From Elmis aenea (Eukaryota; Arthropoda; Insecta; Coleoptera; Elmidae): a DNA stretch of 64,000 nucleotides. This document shows positions 12,046 to 24,878 of this stretch, piece after piece. Within the stretch, counting starts at the first letter, position 1; the number at the start of each line of letters is the position of its first letter. Both the position numbers and the translations under genes were made by a program. Location of the stretch: positions 13,681,222 through 13,745,221 of the forward strand of contig OX393583.1 of the NCBI GenBank assembly GCA_947652605.1, read 5' to 3'. The notes beneath the pieces are model-generated. The model worked only from the letters and a program-made list of their open reading frames with translations, ran no database searches and was not told where the DNA came from.

Positions 12046-13231
12046 CAGGGTGGTCCAAATTCGTTGGGATTGCATGGGTATCTCGGTTAATAGGCAAGAT
12101 AGAGAAATGGTTAATTTATCAAAAATGTGCAGTTTTTTGAGACATTTCCGGTTTTCGAGTTATTGAATAAAAACTGTTTTTTGTCATATTAATTTATTTA
12201 TTATTTTTATTTTATTAGTTATTGTTGTAAATATCGAAAATATTTATAGAGATAATTTTAGGTATTTTTAAGTTTAACTTGATTATACTAAAAAAAAAAT
12301 TGTACGCCCCCGTTAAAAAGTTATGACACAAACTTACCTTTTTTTTTAAATGGGAGCGATAGTTGACTATGACCTATTTAATTTCCTTATTTTTTTCTTA
12401 TTCCAAATATATAAGGGTCGATGTATTTATTTTCAATAATACCCAAGTTACGAAGGTTTTTTAGGTTTTTTTTTTTAAGAAAATCATAGGCGGTGAAAAC
12501 AACAAAAAAAAAAAAACAAGGTGTAAAACCTTATAAAACCCATGGTACAAGTTACCAAGGTTTTTAAATCTGTTGTTGAGATAAACATCAAAAAATTTTG
12601 GACATAAGATAAACAGCAATATACTACATTACTGCTGATTCCGACTACATCGTTGTTTTCTTATTTTCATTTATTTATAAAACAACAAATTACAAAACCT
12701 TGGTAACTTGTACCACATGAGTTTTATAAGGTTTTACACCCTGTTTTTTTTTGTTTCACAGCTTACTATGATTATCTTTAAAAAAAAAACTAAAAAACCT
12801 TCGTAAATTGGGTATTATTGAAAATAAATACATCGACCCTTATATATTTAGAATGAGAAATAAATAAGGAAATTAAATAGGTCATAGCCAACTATAGCTC
12901 ACATTTAAAAAAAGGTAAGTTTGTGTCATAACTTTTTAACGGCGAGCGTAAAAAATATTTTTTTAGTATAATTAAATTATAAAAATACCTAAAAATTATC
13001 GTCATAAATATTTTCGATATTTACAACAATAACGGAGATATGACACATTATTAATATGACAAAAAAAACACTTTTTATTCAATAAATCGAAAACCGGAAA
13101 TGATAGAATATTTTTGAAAACGGTTCTGAATTTGTCTCAAAAAACTGCACATTTTTAGTAATTTAACCGTTTCTCTATCTTAAATATTAACCGAGATACT
13201 CATGCAATCCCATCGAATTTGGACCACCCTG
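12046..13231. mobile_element. Palindromic CAGGGTGGTCC element, copy 1
   Basis: TA-CAGGGTGGTCCAAATTCG on the left is mirrored by CGAATTTGGACCACCCTG-TA on the right. It is inserted in the right arm of the outer inverted repeat, whose left arm preserves the empty site near 9200. Same family as 20758-22325 and 59261-60637. Confidence 0.93.
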
Positions 13232-13469
13232 TATATAAGTTAACTTTATAAATTATTATAAAGTTATTTGAACCAAACATTGACGTACATTTTGGTTATT
13301 CGAAGTTATTCGTGTTGTATATCGACGAATACCACCTATTTTTAGCACATAATGATTATGAAAAAACAACATATCTTGGAAAAGCGAACAGCAAAAAATT
13401 TAAAAAGTACAGTAAAAATTTGCAAAAAAGAAGCAAAAAATTGTGACATAAAAACATTTGACTTTTTAG

Positions 13470-13814
13470 GGGTCTACTCACCTACCAATTTGTCGGGACA
13501 ACCGGCCGACCATTCCGATAAATTGTTTAATGTGTAGTTAGTCATCCGACCAACCCGACAGTTGGAACGGTCGGCTGACTAGGCCAGCCAACAAGCCAAC
13601 CGCCTCACTACATTCCTTTAGATAAGGACTATTAAAGAAAATTTAACGCTATTTATAAATTTGTTATCCACAAAATTGCATCAGAGCCAAAATAATAAAA
13701 AAAAGTTATGACGTTTATGCTGTGATGGTTGGACTGATCGGTAGGTGTGTAGACAACACCCAACTCGGAGTTCCCGACGGTTGGCTCCGACAAGTTGGGT
13801 AATGAGTAGAGGCC
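13470..13814. mobile_element. MITE with GGTCTACTCA termini
   Basis: Imperfect inverted termini (GGGTCTACTCACC and the complement of GGCCTCTACTCATTACCC) interrupt a repeat unit whose uninterrupted copy is at about 8975. The flanking TTTTAG is duplicated. Contains scattered CCGAC/GTCGG motifs. Confidence 0.7.
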
Positions 13815-14010
13815 TTTTAGCAAATGTACCTCACCGTAAAGTTGGAGTTACAATTCGTTTTGTTAATTATCTCCTATTAGAGACCAACTCTAACTACAAA
13901 GGAATTTTAAACTGAAATTTTTGTAGCACCACATTAAATAAATAAATGTTTAAAAATTCATTTGTCAAAAACATAAGAAACAAATTATAGTTGTTCTAAT
14001 TACTTATAAA

Positions 14011-15120
14011 ATTGATTTTCGTTTTTTAGCCCTATATCCTACATAAGATATCGACAATCTGGAAGCACTTCTCCATGGCAACTTCTTACGCTTTATATTT
14101 TGAGATAGCATAGAATTTCCAACGACGTTTCGTCTCTTCAGAACCATCATCAACTTCATTTTTTTAAATACGGCGAAAACATTTTAATTTCATAGTCGGA
14201 TAGCATTTTGTCTTCTGATTACAATGGTATATGACACTTTATATCTAAAATGATGTTTTACCACAAAAATTTGAGAAAAACTAATTTTGTCCAATTTTTG
14301 AAGAATCAAATAATCTTGTACAAAAAAAAACCAAGTCAAAAACAAAACAATTTTTTTGTTTTTTTTTTTGTTCTGTTAAAACTGTCACTTTGACATTAAT
14401 ATGATCGTGATTAATTGTATAATTTGCAACCAGCTAGAAATCCTTTGAATGTGCTTTTTTTAAATTAATATCGAATAAATAAAGTAATTAAAAATGTACA
14501 ACCAGAACATAGTGAAAATAAAAATTGCGAACAAAAGCACAAATATCAAAGAATTTCTAGCTGGTTGCAAATTGTACAATTAATCAAGATCATATTAATG
14601 TCAAAATGACAGTTTTAACAAAACCACAATTTTTTTATTTGTTTAAGATTCTTTGATTCAAAAATTGGACAAAATGAGTTTTTCTCAAATTTTTTTGGTA
14701 AAACATCATTTTAGATATTAAGTGTCATATATCATTGTAATCAGAAGACAAAATGCTATCCGACTTTAGGATTACATTTTTTTCGCTGTATTTAAAAAAA
14801 TGAAGTTGATGATGTTTCTGAAGAGACGAAACGTTGCTGAAAATTCTATGTTATCTCAAAATATAAAGTATAAGAAGTTGCCATGGAGAAGTGCTTTCAG
14901 ATTGTCGATATCTTAAAAAATGTAGGATATAGGGCTAAAAAGCGAAAATCAATTTTTTCAGTTTTTCTTGATTAACTTTTGAACTAAGACGGCTATGAAA
15001 ATTTTCTTTGCAAATATTTGATGAGTATCTAATTTTGAAACTTTGCCCTAATTTAACTGACCTCGTAGCTCTTAAGATAAGTGAGATCCCCATGCATTTA
15101 CTCGAATTTGGGACACCCTG
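14011..15120. mobile_element. Palindromic element with one intact CACCCTG end
   Basis: Arms 14011-14480 and 14530-14975 are inverted copies (for example CTTCTCCATGGCAACTTCTT against its complement at about 14877). The right side runs on to GGGACACCCTG at 15120. The left side lacks the corresponding terminus. Confidence 0.85.
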
Positions 15121-15200
15121 TAGTCTTTTGTTTATGCATACAAATGTTAAGAATTTAATGATTAACCAAAGCAGTGCATTAAAATTTGAACAGTACGTAC

Positions 15201-16259
15201 CTTATATTGTTTTCTTGTATACTATCGACTTCTTTTTTGACGAGAAGTTCCTGGTTTTGAGCCTCACTGCCAACAGTCGTGCTGCTACTGTCCGTTGCGT
15301 CTTGTCCGCTCTTATTCTCCGCAGTTTCATAAAATCTGGAATTCTTCCCTCTAAACTCCCCGAACGAGTTTAATTCACTAATTTTTGTATTATCACCACT
15401 TATTACTGAGTTCTCGTTCGGCCTAGGTGACTTCGACGAAGGCGAATTGACAGTAATACTTGCGGTGACGTTACACATGACGGTACTCGTAACCGACGTC
15501 GAACTCAGGCATAAACTAGAACTAACCGCAGTTGAAGCTGCACTCGTCGTCACAACGGTTACATCCGCAATTACTGTATCACCACTATTTGAATTCGTAT
15601 TATTACAGTTAGAGGGAGAACTAGAGTTACTTGCGATGTTCGATGAATTTGAAATAAGCGTAGGGTTCGAGCCGGCCATAATCGAGACGTTTGTGTTCGG
15701 GTTTAAGTTGGATGCGGATGGTCCGTCGATGTCTCGATTTTGAATCCCTGTTTTCTGCTGCTGTTCGCGCTGTAATCGCGTCGTGACTCCCGTCGTAAGT
15801 ATATCGACAACTGACGTGTTAGCACTACTGTTAACTTTCTGCGTGTTACTTCGCGATGATCTTGTTCTCTGTCGCGACTTTCTTAACAACTGTTTATAAT
15901 TTTCTGTCTTTTTACTTAGATAATAATATTGTACACAGTCGGAAACAGACTTACGGTCCAGGTAGGACGCTATAACACCGAAATTTTTTGGATGTTGCAG
16001 ATATTTTTCTTTAAAAATTTCTTTTTCACTAGGAGTCCACACGTTCAAAAAGTGCCTACTTTTATACTCTGCTTCCATGTCGATTATGTGGCCGTTGTTG
16101 TTCAGGTAGGTGATTTTTCGTTCTTTAGCGTCTAGTAATATAGGCGGTATTACAGCGTAACTGCGCATTTTCTTGTCCTCTAACGCCTGCTCTTGCAAAT
16201 TGTCCATAATTTCTTCGAGATCTGCTTCGGATTTTATTCGCGCACCGACTCGATTAAAC
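15201..16259 (-). CDS. Smr: SMRTER/NCoR-like corepressor, HDAC3-activating SANT exon
   Basis: This internal exon carries the deacetylase-activating domain of the NCoR/SMRT corepressor. The acceptor is TTAATTTTAG before 16259; the first base completes the Arg codon begun in the previous exon, giving ...KER-FNRVGARIKSEADLEE. The donor AG|GTACGT follows 15201 (phase 2). The block MRSYAVIPPILLDAKERK precedes the first SANT domain, from about W57 to N103 counted from the Met at 16207 (roughly 16039-15899). That domain contains HPKNFGVIASYLDRKSV and YYYLSKKTENYK. The Tyr/Lys cluster in the last motif matches the residues that contact HDAC3-bound inositol phosphate in SMRT. Downstream is a basic Arg/Ser stretch, a TTRLQREQQQ segment, then about 200 residues of Ser/Thr/Asn/Val-rich low complexity, likely disordered. 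The second SANT domain is not in the window and should lie in exons to the left. Confidence 0.97.
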
Positions 16260-17880
16260 CTAAAATTAAAAAATTTAATTAGTTACGAACATTTTTCCAA
16301 CTCCCATGAAATAAAGCTAGATTAACTTAAATGGTTATAAAATAATTACGGAAAAGGCAGACCAAATTCAATGGTACACACGGGTATCTAACTTATTATT
16401 AAAGATGGAGAAACATCTAAATTACAAGCTTAGACTCCTATTGTCTATCTTTTGTTCACAACTTGTTTTTTGTTTTGTTTTCACAGCCTAGTTTTTGTTT
16501 CTACAGCGTCATTCAAAAAGTCTGCAACAATTGGGAAAAACTTTTATTATTGATTTCTCAGAAAATTTTATTCTTGATAAAAATTGGTGCATGGTCTAAA
16601 ACTAATATTAAGAAGAAAAAAGTTCGATAAAAGTCATAGTACACTGGATTTTAGCGATTTTTGAAATATTTGCAGGAGTAAAGTGCCCTTATTTTAAGAG
16701 ATACAAAAACATTTTATAGAAAAAAGCTATTTACAATCTCAAAATAAGGCTAGATTTAAAGTTTGACGGTCAAATTTCAATTTTTATTTTTTAAGAAATA
16801 TAAACATTCAAAACACAGAAAAGTTTTTTATTATCGATTCTCAGAAAATTTTATTCTTGATAAAAGTTGGTGCATGGTCTAAAACTAATTTTAAGATAAA
16901 AAAAAGTTTGATAAATTTAATTGATATTTTAGCTGCTAAGACAAGCCAAAATTTCTTTTTCCAAAAGTGTACAATCAGGCATTACAATAACCACGGAATC
17001 TTACATGTTCCATTTGAAAATTCATCCTAATTAATAGATATTTATCAACCATACAAATAATCAAACATCAGCCAATCAAAAAAACGTTCAACAAATTACA
17101 AACTGCACACAATGACTCACTAGAAAATCATTCAGCCAAACACAACAAATTCTATTGAATTACAAATTACTTTACTGACAATACCAATTACAAAAAGACA
17201 ATTCATCTAGACAAATTCTATCAAATAACCAATTACTGACTCGATCATTAAAAACAGGCAAATCAATGGGGAAAAAACAATCGCAATATAAATTAGAGAC
17301 TATTACCGCTCACAAAAAGTTAATTTTTTTAAAAGGTATTCTTTTATGTAGGAAATTACTGATAATTTAGATTGCAAAAAAATTATCAATAGAAATTGTA
17401 GTAGAGTGTAAATAAATCACAATCAAAGGCTGTATAAAATATGTCCACCTAATATAACATATGTTAATTAACGAAATGAGACTCATCCCCTTTTTTTCAG
17501 TTTTTAAATTAAACAAACAAAATTTTAGACACATGATATTAACATCAAACTCAATTGGGTGAATATTTTAACATTTCTAAATCATTTCTGGTCTCACCTT
17601 TTTTGGGGCCCCTATAAAAAATGTATTTGGAACATTTTTACATTGAATTAATTAAATTTGAATAATTAAATATATACGTAAATCATAAAAAAATGTTATA
17701 AATTAAGTTTTAAAGTAAGCTCACGGTTATTCTTATATCCAATATTTTGTGTTGGTATTTACTGCAGTACATAATAAGTTTATAAACAAAAATAAGACAA
17801 CAAACACAATAATTAAAACATTTTTTCATTCTGTAAGACTTTTATCAGTTTTAGAGTTGGGCATTGAACCGCCCATTTTT

Positions 17881-18635
17881 ACTTTCGCCATACGTAGTAT
17901 GAAGAAAGTATTGTGATCGCGAAAATTTTCGAATATACACGTTTTGAGGTCCCCCGAACCCGTTTTGACTATTTTCGCGATGACGTCCGCGTGTATGTGT
18001 GTGTGTATGCGCCAGGCGTTAAAAATGTAAATTTTTTACAGTAGTTTCCGATAGAGCCTTTAAAAGTATTCTAGAAAGTGCGTGCAAATATTTAATTTTT
18101 CAAATAATAACTAATATACAGGGTGTTTAAGTTAAAACGACAACCCTAAATTACGTAAGAACAGTGATAGATAAAAAAATTCTATTTATGTAGGATTGTA
18201 GTCTATGTTAATGTCTACAAAAAACCTTCAAACTTTTTTTGGTAATATTTAAAATTACGAAATTATTTAAAAAATTCAAAATTTTTAAAATTTTTCTTAA
18301 AAACGACTACAACAATTTTTTCCAAATTTTAGTATGTTAAAGAGTTTATTTTTCTTAGTAAAATGCCGCTTGTCTCAACTCTCTTGAATTTTTGTGAAAA
18401 AAGTTATGATTCTCTTAAAATGTTAAAAATATTGTTTTCAGAACGATGTGGTTGTTCATATTCATTAACATTCGCATGAAACGTCATTTTGACAGACGTC
18501 ATTTACGTCATGTTGACAGACGTCATTAACAAAAATGAGGTTAGGTAGAGCGCCTAGAGCGGCATTTTAAAAGTTTTTTACCCACTAATACACAAATACA
18601 CATACGGACATAAATACAATATTTATGGCGAAAGT
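17881..18635. mobile_element. Element with ACTTTCGCCATA termini
   Basis: ACTTTCGCCATACG at the left is matched by the complement of ATTTATGGCGAAAGT at the right. The middle contains part of a CAGGGTGTTTAAG element starting near 18121 and a short repeat of GACAGACGTCATT. Class uncertain. Confidence 0.55.
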
Positions 18636-20226
18636 CATTTGGTGGCCACACCAGTTTATTTAATTAAATCTTCATGTCTGTCATTCCAACTTCTGTATTT
18701 TCGATGGGTAATATTGCTAAAGAATTCAGTCTCTCTTGAGACATTGTATATCTGATATATGTTCTAAATAATTTTAATTTACTAGACGAGCGCTCTGCAT
18801 TGGCCGCTGTGACCAGAAGTGTTAAATCAATTCAAAGTGCAATGTAAATGTTGGGAAAATTTTACATTAAATAATGTTTTGGATAAATATAAGCAGATCA
18901 ATGGTTTGATTTTGAATGAGGATTTTTGTTCTATTATATTTTGTATTAAAAAACTTCGTTTGTAAATTCTTTTTCATTTAGAACAACCAACATTTTTTCA
19001 TTAAGTTTATTTACATATTTTTCTAATACTTCTGGTGAGCAAGTTACTTTAACAAAAAAATTGAACATTTTATAATTTTCTAGAAGAACTGATTTAAATC
19101 GTTCGTCTACTTGAGAAATGGCTAGGATTTATTGAGACAGTAAAAAATATCAAAATACTAGGTTAAAAAAGATAATGCAAAGCAAAATATCTTCAGTACA
19201 AAAGTTACATTCTCAGTAGAAAAAAGATTATTTACCAGCACAAAAGATTTTTTTCACAGTAAAATAAAAATTCTGTCCACAATATTAATTATTTTTAACA
19301 TTATACTTGGTATAAAACAAGAATTCTTTTTGTTTATTTTAAAATGAAAAATAATGTGATTATAATAATGAATTATTAAAAAAATAATTTTAAAAAAACT
19401 CCGCACTTCCAGCTAGTCCTTGAAAAATTTTCATACTTTCATTTAATAATTTTCAAATTCAATTTTCTTAAATGTTAAAGTATGTGTTGCTCTGATTTTA
19501 TGAATAAAAAAGCTGATGCTAATGTCATGTCTTTGAAGCTAAAAATGTATTATTATTTTCTTGTATATATCTTGCAACAATTTAAATTTCTTTATTTTTG
19601 CTTTCCATTTCAAAATCGACATTGTGGCATGTACAATTTGTACTGTTTCGGCCCTTGTTATCCACTGTTTTATACAACTATTACTTTACGTTAGTTTTTT
19701 ATTTTAATTCTGAAAGTTTTTATTTCATTATAACCAATAAATATTTTCTTTTCAGTGGCACAAAATTTACAAAATCATTTTAATACATTCCAAGTCGGGG
19801 CCCCGGGATCATTTCAACCACTGCACCCCCCACTTGGCCGGCCATGGTGTGTACAAAAAGTAATGTAGTGCGTCAATATCTCGTCTTGTGTTAACTTTAC
19901 AAAAAAAAATTTCGAATAAAAGTTGTTTGTGGTAATTTACTACACAACCTTAAATTATTTTCAACCATAGTGTTTTATTTTTGCACATCGATACGTAACT
20001 TTGTTTCTTTAATTGTTTAAGTGAACACCCAGTATATTTTACATTTTTTCTCAAAAATTTATAAAGTTTAATATACCAAAAATCAATTTTTTTGTGTTAT
20101 TTAAGTTTTATGAAAATATTGATAGGAACAGGACTATAGAAAAATGTTAATGCTTAACGACTTAGCAACTTTAGTTGGCTATAGTGTCATAGTGATTGCT
20201 GACTAGTTAAGTTTTAAAATAATATA

Positions 20227-20757
20227 CAGGGTGTCTCAGTTATCGTGAACAGCATGGGGATCTCGTAACGTTAAGAGATGCACAGTTGGTTAAATGAGTC
20301 AAAATGATCAATGATTTAAGAGCAACTATTCCATGAGAAAAATCTTTAAAAAATTAAGTTTTTGGGATATTCATTAAAATAAAATGTCGTTTGCGATTTT
20401 TGCTGATAACTTGCTTTTTAGAAATCATACTAAAAACATTTTTAGACATATCATTAGGACACTTTTTTGCATAGAATTATAATTAGTTAATAAATTTTAC
20501 CTATCTTCATTTGTTTTTTGTTATTTGAACATCAACTTTCTCATTTTAAATACCGATCGTAGTTGGCTATGACACCATTAAAAAGATAATTTTTTTCTCG
20601 TTTTATGGATGGATGATTTTTTATAAATAGCGCAAAAACTATAAATCTTTTTCAAGATTTTATATTCAAAAATAGTTGGTCTTAAATTATAGGTCCTCAT
20701 TTAACCAACTCTGCATCTCTTACCGTTTACAAGTTCCCCATGTGTTTCACAATAACT
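20227..20757. mobile_element. Palindromic CAGGGTGTCTCAG element lacking its right terminus
   Basis: TA-CAGGGTGTCTCAGTTATCG pairs with the diverged complement ending CACAATAACTGG. Instead of its own CACCCTG it runs directly into the next palindromic element, so the two are fused at the junction. Confidence 0.8.
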
Positions 20758-22325
20758 GGTGGTCCAAATTCGATGGGATTGCATGGGTATCTCGGTTAAT
20801 ATTTAAGATAGAGAAACGGTTAAATTACCAAAAATGTGCAATTTTTTGAGACAAACTCGGAATAGTTGTCAAATATATTCTATCATTTCCGGTTTTCGAG
20901 TTATTGAATAAAAAGTGTATTTTTTTTACATTAATAATGCGTCATATCTCCGTTACTGTTGTAAATATCGAAAATATTTATGAAGATTATTTTTAGATAT
21001 TTTTATGTTTAATTCGATTATACTACAAAGAAAATTTTTGCGCTCGCCGTTAAAAAGTTATGACATAAACTTACCTCTTTGTAAATGGGAGCGATAGTTG
21101 GCTATGATCTTATTTTTTTCTCATTCTAAATATATCAGGGTTGATGTGTTTATTTTCAATAATACGCAAGTTACAAAGGATTTTTAGTTTATTTTTTAAA
21201 GAAAATTATAGTAGGCTGTGAAAAAAAAAAAAAACAAGGTGTAAAACCTTATAAAACTCATGTGGTACAAGTTACGAAGGTTTTTTAATTTGTTGTTTTG
21301 ATAAACAATGCAAATATTTGAAAATAAGAAATCGGAAGAAGTCGGAATCAGCAGTAATGTAGTATCAGGGCCGGTCGTAGGCTTTTCGGGGCTGTGTGAG
21401 AAAATAAATGCGGGGCCCAAAAAAAATAAACAGTTTACTTACAATGATCATTACAAACGTGTTTAACTATTTAACTGAAAGTTTTCTAGTAAAATAACTA
21501 CTGGCTACTTTACTATCTAACCAGCGAATGCCTAAAATCTATGTATTTAGTTTATTTGTACCTATAAAGTAACTTTTTATAACACTAGAAGGGCGGGGTT
21601 GTCGAACTAGCGTATTATGAAAACGACTGATAAACAGCTGACAAGGCCGGACAAGCAGGGCCGGTCTATCCGCGGGGCCGTGTGCGGTGCACACTCTGCC
21701 CCCCCTATGGCCAGCCCTGTGTAGTATATTGCTGCTTATCTAATGTTCAAAAATTTTTGATGTTTATCTTAACAACTAATTTAAAAACCTTGGTATCTTG
21801 TACCACATGAGTTTTAAAAGGTTTTACACCTTGTTTTTTCTTTTGTTTTCACAGCCTACTATGATTTTCTTTTAAATAAAACTGAAAAACCTTCGTAACT
21901 TGCGTATTATTGAAAATAAATACATCAACCATTATATATTTGGAATGAGAAAAAAATAAGAAATTTAAATATATCATAGACAACTATCGCTCCCATTTAA
22001 AAAAGAGGAAGTTTGTGTCATAACTTTTTAACGGCGAGCGTAAAAATTTTTTTTTAGTATAATCAAATTAAACATAAAAATATCTAAAAATAATCTTCAT
22101 AAACATTTTCGATATTTACAACAATAACGGAGATATGACACATTATTAATATGACACAAAAACACTTTTTATTTAACAACTCGAAAACCGGAAATGATAG
22201 AATATTTTTGAAAACGGTTCTGAGTTTGTGCCAAAAACCTGCACATTTTTGGTAATTTAACCGTTACCCTATCTTAAATATTAACCGAGATTCCCATGCA
22301 ATCCCATCGAATTTGGACCACCCTG
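20758..22325. mobile_element. Palindromic CAGGGTGGTCC element, copy 2
   Basis: Same family as 12046-13231: TGGTCCAAATTCGATGGGATT at left and its complement ending ACCACCCTG-TA at right. The left CAGGG is lost at the fusion with the preceding element. A hAT (21366-21719) is inserted near its centre. Confidence 0.9.
21366..21719. mobile_element. hAT-type non-autonomous element
   Basis: Termini CAGGGCCGG and the complement of CAGGGCTGG are flanked by a perfect 8-bp duplication TGTAGTAT (21358-21365, 21720-21727). GC-rich ends. A second internal CAGGGCCGG at 21657 suggests a further, partial nested copy. Confidence 0.9.
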
Positions 22326-23000
22326 TATAACATTTTCTCATAGATAACCTTTACAAACCGTTAGGAAACATTTATGTGTAACACGTTGACTGCCAAGTAC
22401 GAGATAACTCGTAGTTTGCGTTCTTATCCAGGACGCAGACTACCGAGATAACTCGTGGTGCTGTTACTAGTCATTTTCGTGCAGCTACGATTAAACGCGT
22501 AGAATACAAGCGTATTTACGGATACGTGGCTTCTGGGAATAGAGAGAAAAATTAAGGCTGGCTTACACAAACTGAAAATTTGTTAATAATATTATAACTG
22601 GAGTTTTGAATAATATAATATGGCATCTGCGAGCGGAATCCTGAAAGTCACCTTGGCAGTCAACGTGTTAAAATAATTAATTACTAGAATAAAATCAGTA
22701 GGTTTTGGAAATAACTCGAAAATTTGTTCTTATAGCACTTTTATGTAGACTGAACAACTTTGATTTTTATGTGCTTTTATTTAAATTAATTTGTAGCAAA
22801 AAATACAGCTTAAACTGAAAATAGATTGGTTTTTGACATCAATAACAAACTGGATTTGTTTAAAAAAAGGTTCTTATAAAACAACATCCATAAGCCAATA
22901 TCTTTCCACTTAAATAAATGTTATTCTTAATAAACCCATTCTTCAAAATTAAAAGTTGACTGAAGTGCCCAAAATTTTGTTAAAATAAAAAAAATGTGTA

Positions 23001-24471
23001 CAGGGTGGACCAAATTCGAATGTTTTACGGGGTATCTCGGTTACCACAATAGATAGCGAAAATCTGATTTCGGTCTCTTGAGCTATTTTTTTCAGAAAAT
23101 AACGCCTATGCAATCAGATTATTTCTATCGGATTCCATTTTGGCACTACAGACGAAAAATGAAATTTCATCATTTTTGAAAATTTGCTACAACTTCTTTA
23201 TTTATTAAATTAGAACAAAATGTTAGATAGGTTTTTTAGACAGATTTTTATGTTTAATTGAAAAACAAAACTACATTTTTTTTAGCCATCTTGACTTTCG
23301 AGATATGGAGTAAACTTACATTTCTTTAAATGGAAACCCTAGTTGGCCATGATTTTATGTGAAAGAGTATTTTTTTAGCTTTTCAAAAATATATGGTTTT
23401 ATATATTTGTTGCAAAAAATAACCGAGATATGGACAATTTTGTAAAAATGCGATCATCAAAGTTTGCCATGATTTCATAAACAAGTGATGTTTGCAATTA
23501 ATAAACAACTAAACATCATTTCGAAGTACATATGTCAACTTTAAAACAAATCCGTGTATTCTCTTGTATTTTATAACTGTTTATTGTGGTATTGTGACCA
23601 TGGTTAAATTTGAACTTTTTGAAAAGTTTAATGTGGTAAAACAGGGGTGTCAAACTCAATGGCTAACTTGGGCCATACAAACAAGGTTTAACTTTAGGTG
23701 GGCCGCAAAAAAAAAATTGTTTGTTTAATAATAGCAAAAAAGAGTATACATAATTAAAAAAACGTTTAGCGGATTCTACCTATCTTATTTTTATTCTGCG
23801 TCAGTTTGTTATTTTATTATATATTATTGTGTGCCGATATATTGGCCGGGCCGCAAAACTGTTCGTTACGGGCCACGAGTTTGACACCTCTGTGTTAGAA
23901 TATTACTTTGTAAGTGATAAAAACGTAGCCGTTGATGCAGAATTTACTTGGCAATGAAGTTTAGTTGTTTAATAATTGCAAACATCACTTGTTTACGAAA
24001 TCATGGCAAACTTTGATGATAAAATTTTTTACAAAATTGGCCATATACCGGTTATTTTTTGCAACAAATATATAAAACTATATATTTTGAAAAGCTAAAA
24101 AAATACTCTTTCACATAAAGTCATGGCCAACTAGGTTTTCCATTTAAAAATATATAAGTTCTCCATATCTCGAAAGCCAAGATGGCTTTAAAAAAATTAC
24201 TTCTGTTTTCAAATTAAGCATAAAAATCTGTATAAAAAACATTTATAACATTTTGTTCTTATCTAATAAATAAAGAAGTTATAGCAAATTTTCAAAAATG
24301 ATGAAATTTCAATTTTCATCTGTAGTGCCAAAATGGAATCCGATATAAAAAATCTGATTGCATAGGCGTTATTTTCTCAAAAAAAAATTGCCCAAGAGAC
24401 AGAAATCAGATTTTCGCTATCTATTGCGGTAATCGAGATACCCCGTAAAACATTCGAATTGGTCCAACCTG
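23001..24471. mobile_element. Palindromic CAGGGTGGACC element
   Basis: TA-CAGGGTGGACCAAATTCGA on the left is mirrored by TCGAATTGGTCCAACCTG-TA on the right. Arms run 23001 to about 23560 and 23910 to 24471. A hAT interrupts the centre. Confidence 0.92.
23642..23892. mobile_element. hAT-type MITE with CAGGGGTGTCAAACTC termini
   Basis: CAGGGGTGTCAAACTC and the complement of GAGTTTGACACCTCTG bound 251 bp in the centre of a palindrome. The 8-bp flanks TGGTAAAA and TGTTAGAA differ at two sites, so this insertion is older than others here. Confidence 0.8.
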
Positions 24472-24878
24472 TACATGGCCATTTTCTAGCATAACAAAAT
24501 GTTTTTAAAATAATTATTTGAGGTTAAAAATGGCTAAAGAAAATAGGTTTTTCATTACTTTTTTTCAACAATGTAAAAGATGTTCTATTTGAACTAAAAA
24601 AGTTACGACCATTTCTAAGTAAACTGAAAGTAATGTAAGAATCTAGATATGTTTAATTAATCAGATTTTGTGTGCATATTACATGTCTAAAGTTTCATTT
24701 GTCTAATATCAAAACAAAAGAAAAAAAAGGTGGGCCTGATTTTGTTTACATCCACTATTATTCAGACAGAACTTCCAATCAATTGCTAACCACATAGAAC
24801 ATAATTAACAGTTCAGAGTGAGACAAATTAACATATAATAACTACACTTAAAGTATAAATACATCAATAAAGTGTCAC

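Larger units (their letters stand above)
8611..13887. repeat. 5.3-kb nested inverted repeat (outer palindrome)
   Basis: Left arm 8611-9351 and right arm 11881-13887 are inverted copies (for example CAGACCTGCAAATAACAATG near 9328 against its complement near 11883-11905, and AATAGGTGGTATTCGTCGAT near 9099 against 13340). The right arm is interrupted by a complete palindromic element (12046-13231) and a MITE (13470-13814). The loop contains a third element, itself interrupted by Helitron-like copies and another palindrome. Confidence 0.88.
5657..15200 (-). other. Smr intron of 9.5 kb packed with nested repeats
   Basis: Intron between the SANT exon and the charged exon. Nearly all of 6570-15120 belongs to repeats: three complete palindromic elements, one with a modified left end, tandem copies, Helitron-like elements and a MITE. 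5657-6520 shows nothing recognisable beyond a short fragment resembling a hAT end near 6424 and a fragment of the 42137-type element end near 6520. 7276-7760 and 8111-8540 show nothing definite. Confidence 0.7.
16260..24878 (-). other. Smr intron of 8.6 kb
   Basis: Intron between the coiled-coil and SANT exons. 16500-16920 contains a diverged repeat that begins with an ACAGCGTCATTCA-type end and recurs near 55280. The element at 17881-18635 and three palindromes (20227-24471) follow. In 16920-17880, 18640-20226 and 24472-24878 I see no gene or clear element. A short hAT-like, G/C-rich fragment lies near 19795-19850. Confidence 0.7.

Noticed and set aside
15008..15743. Plus-strand open frames opposite the SANT exon
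   Set aside because: They are antisense shadows of the Ser/Thr-rich Smr coding sequence on the minus strand, whose splice phases and conserved motifs decide the matter.
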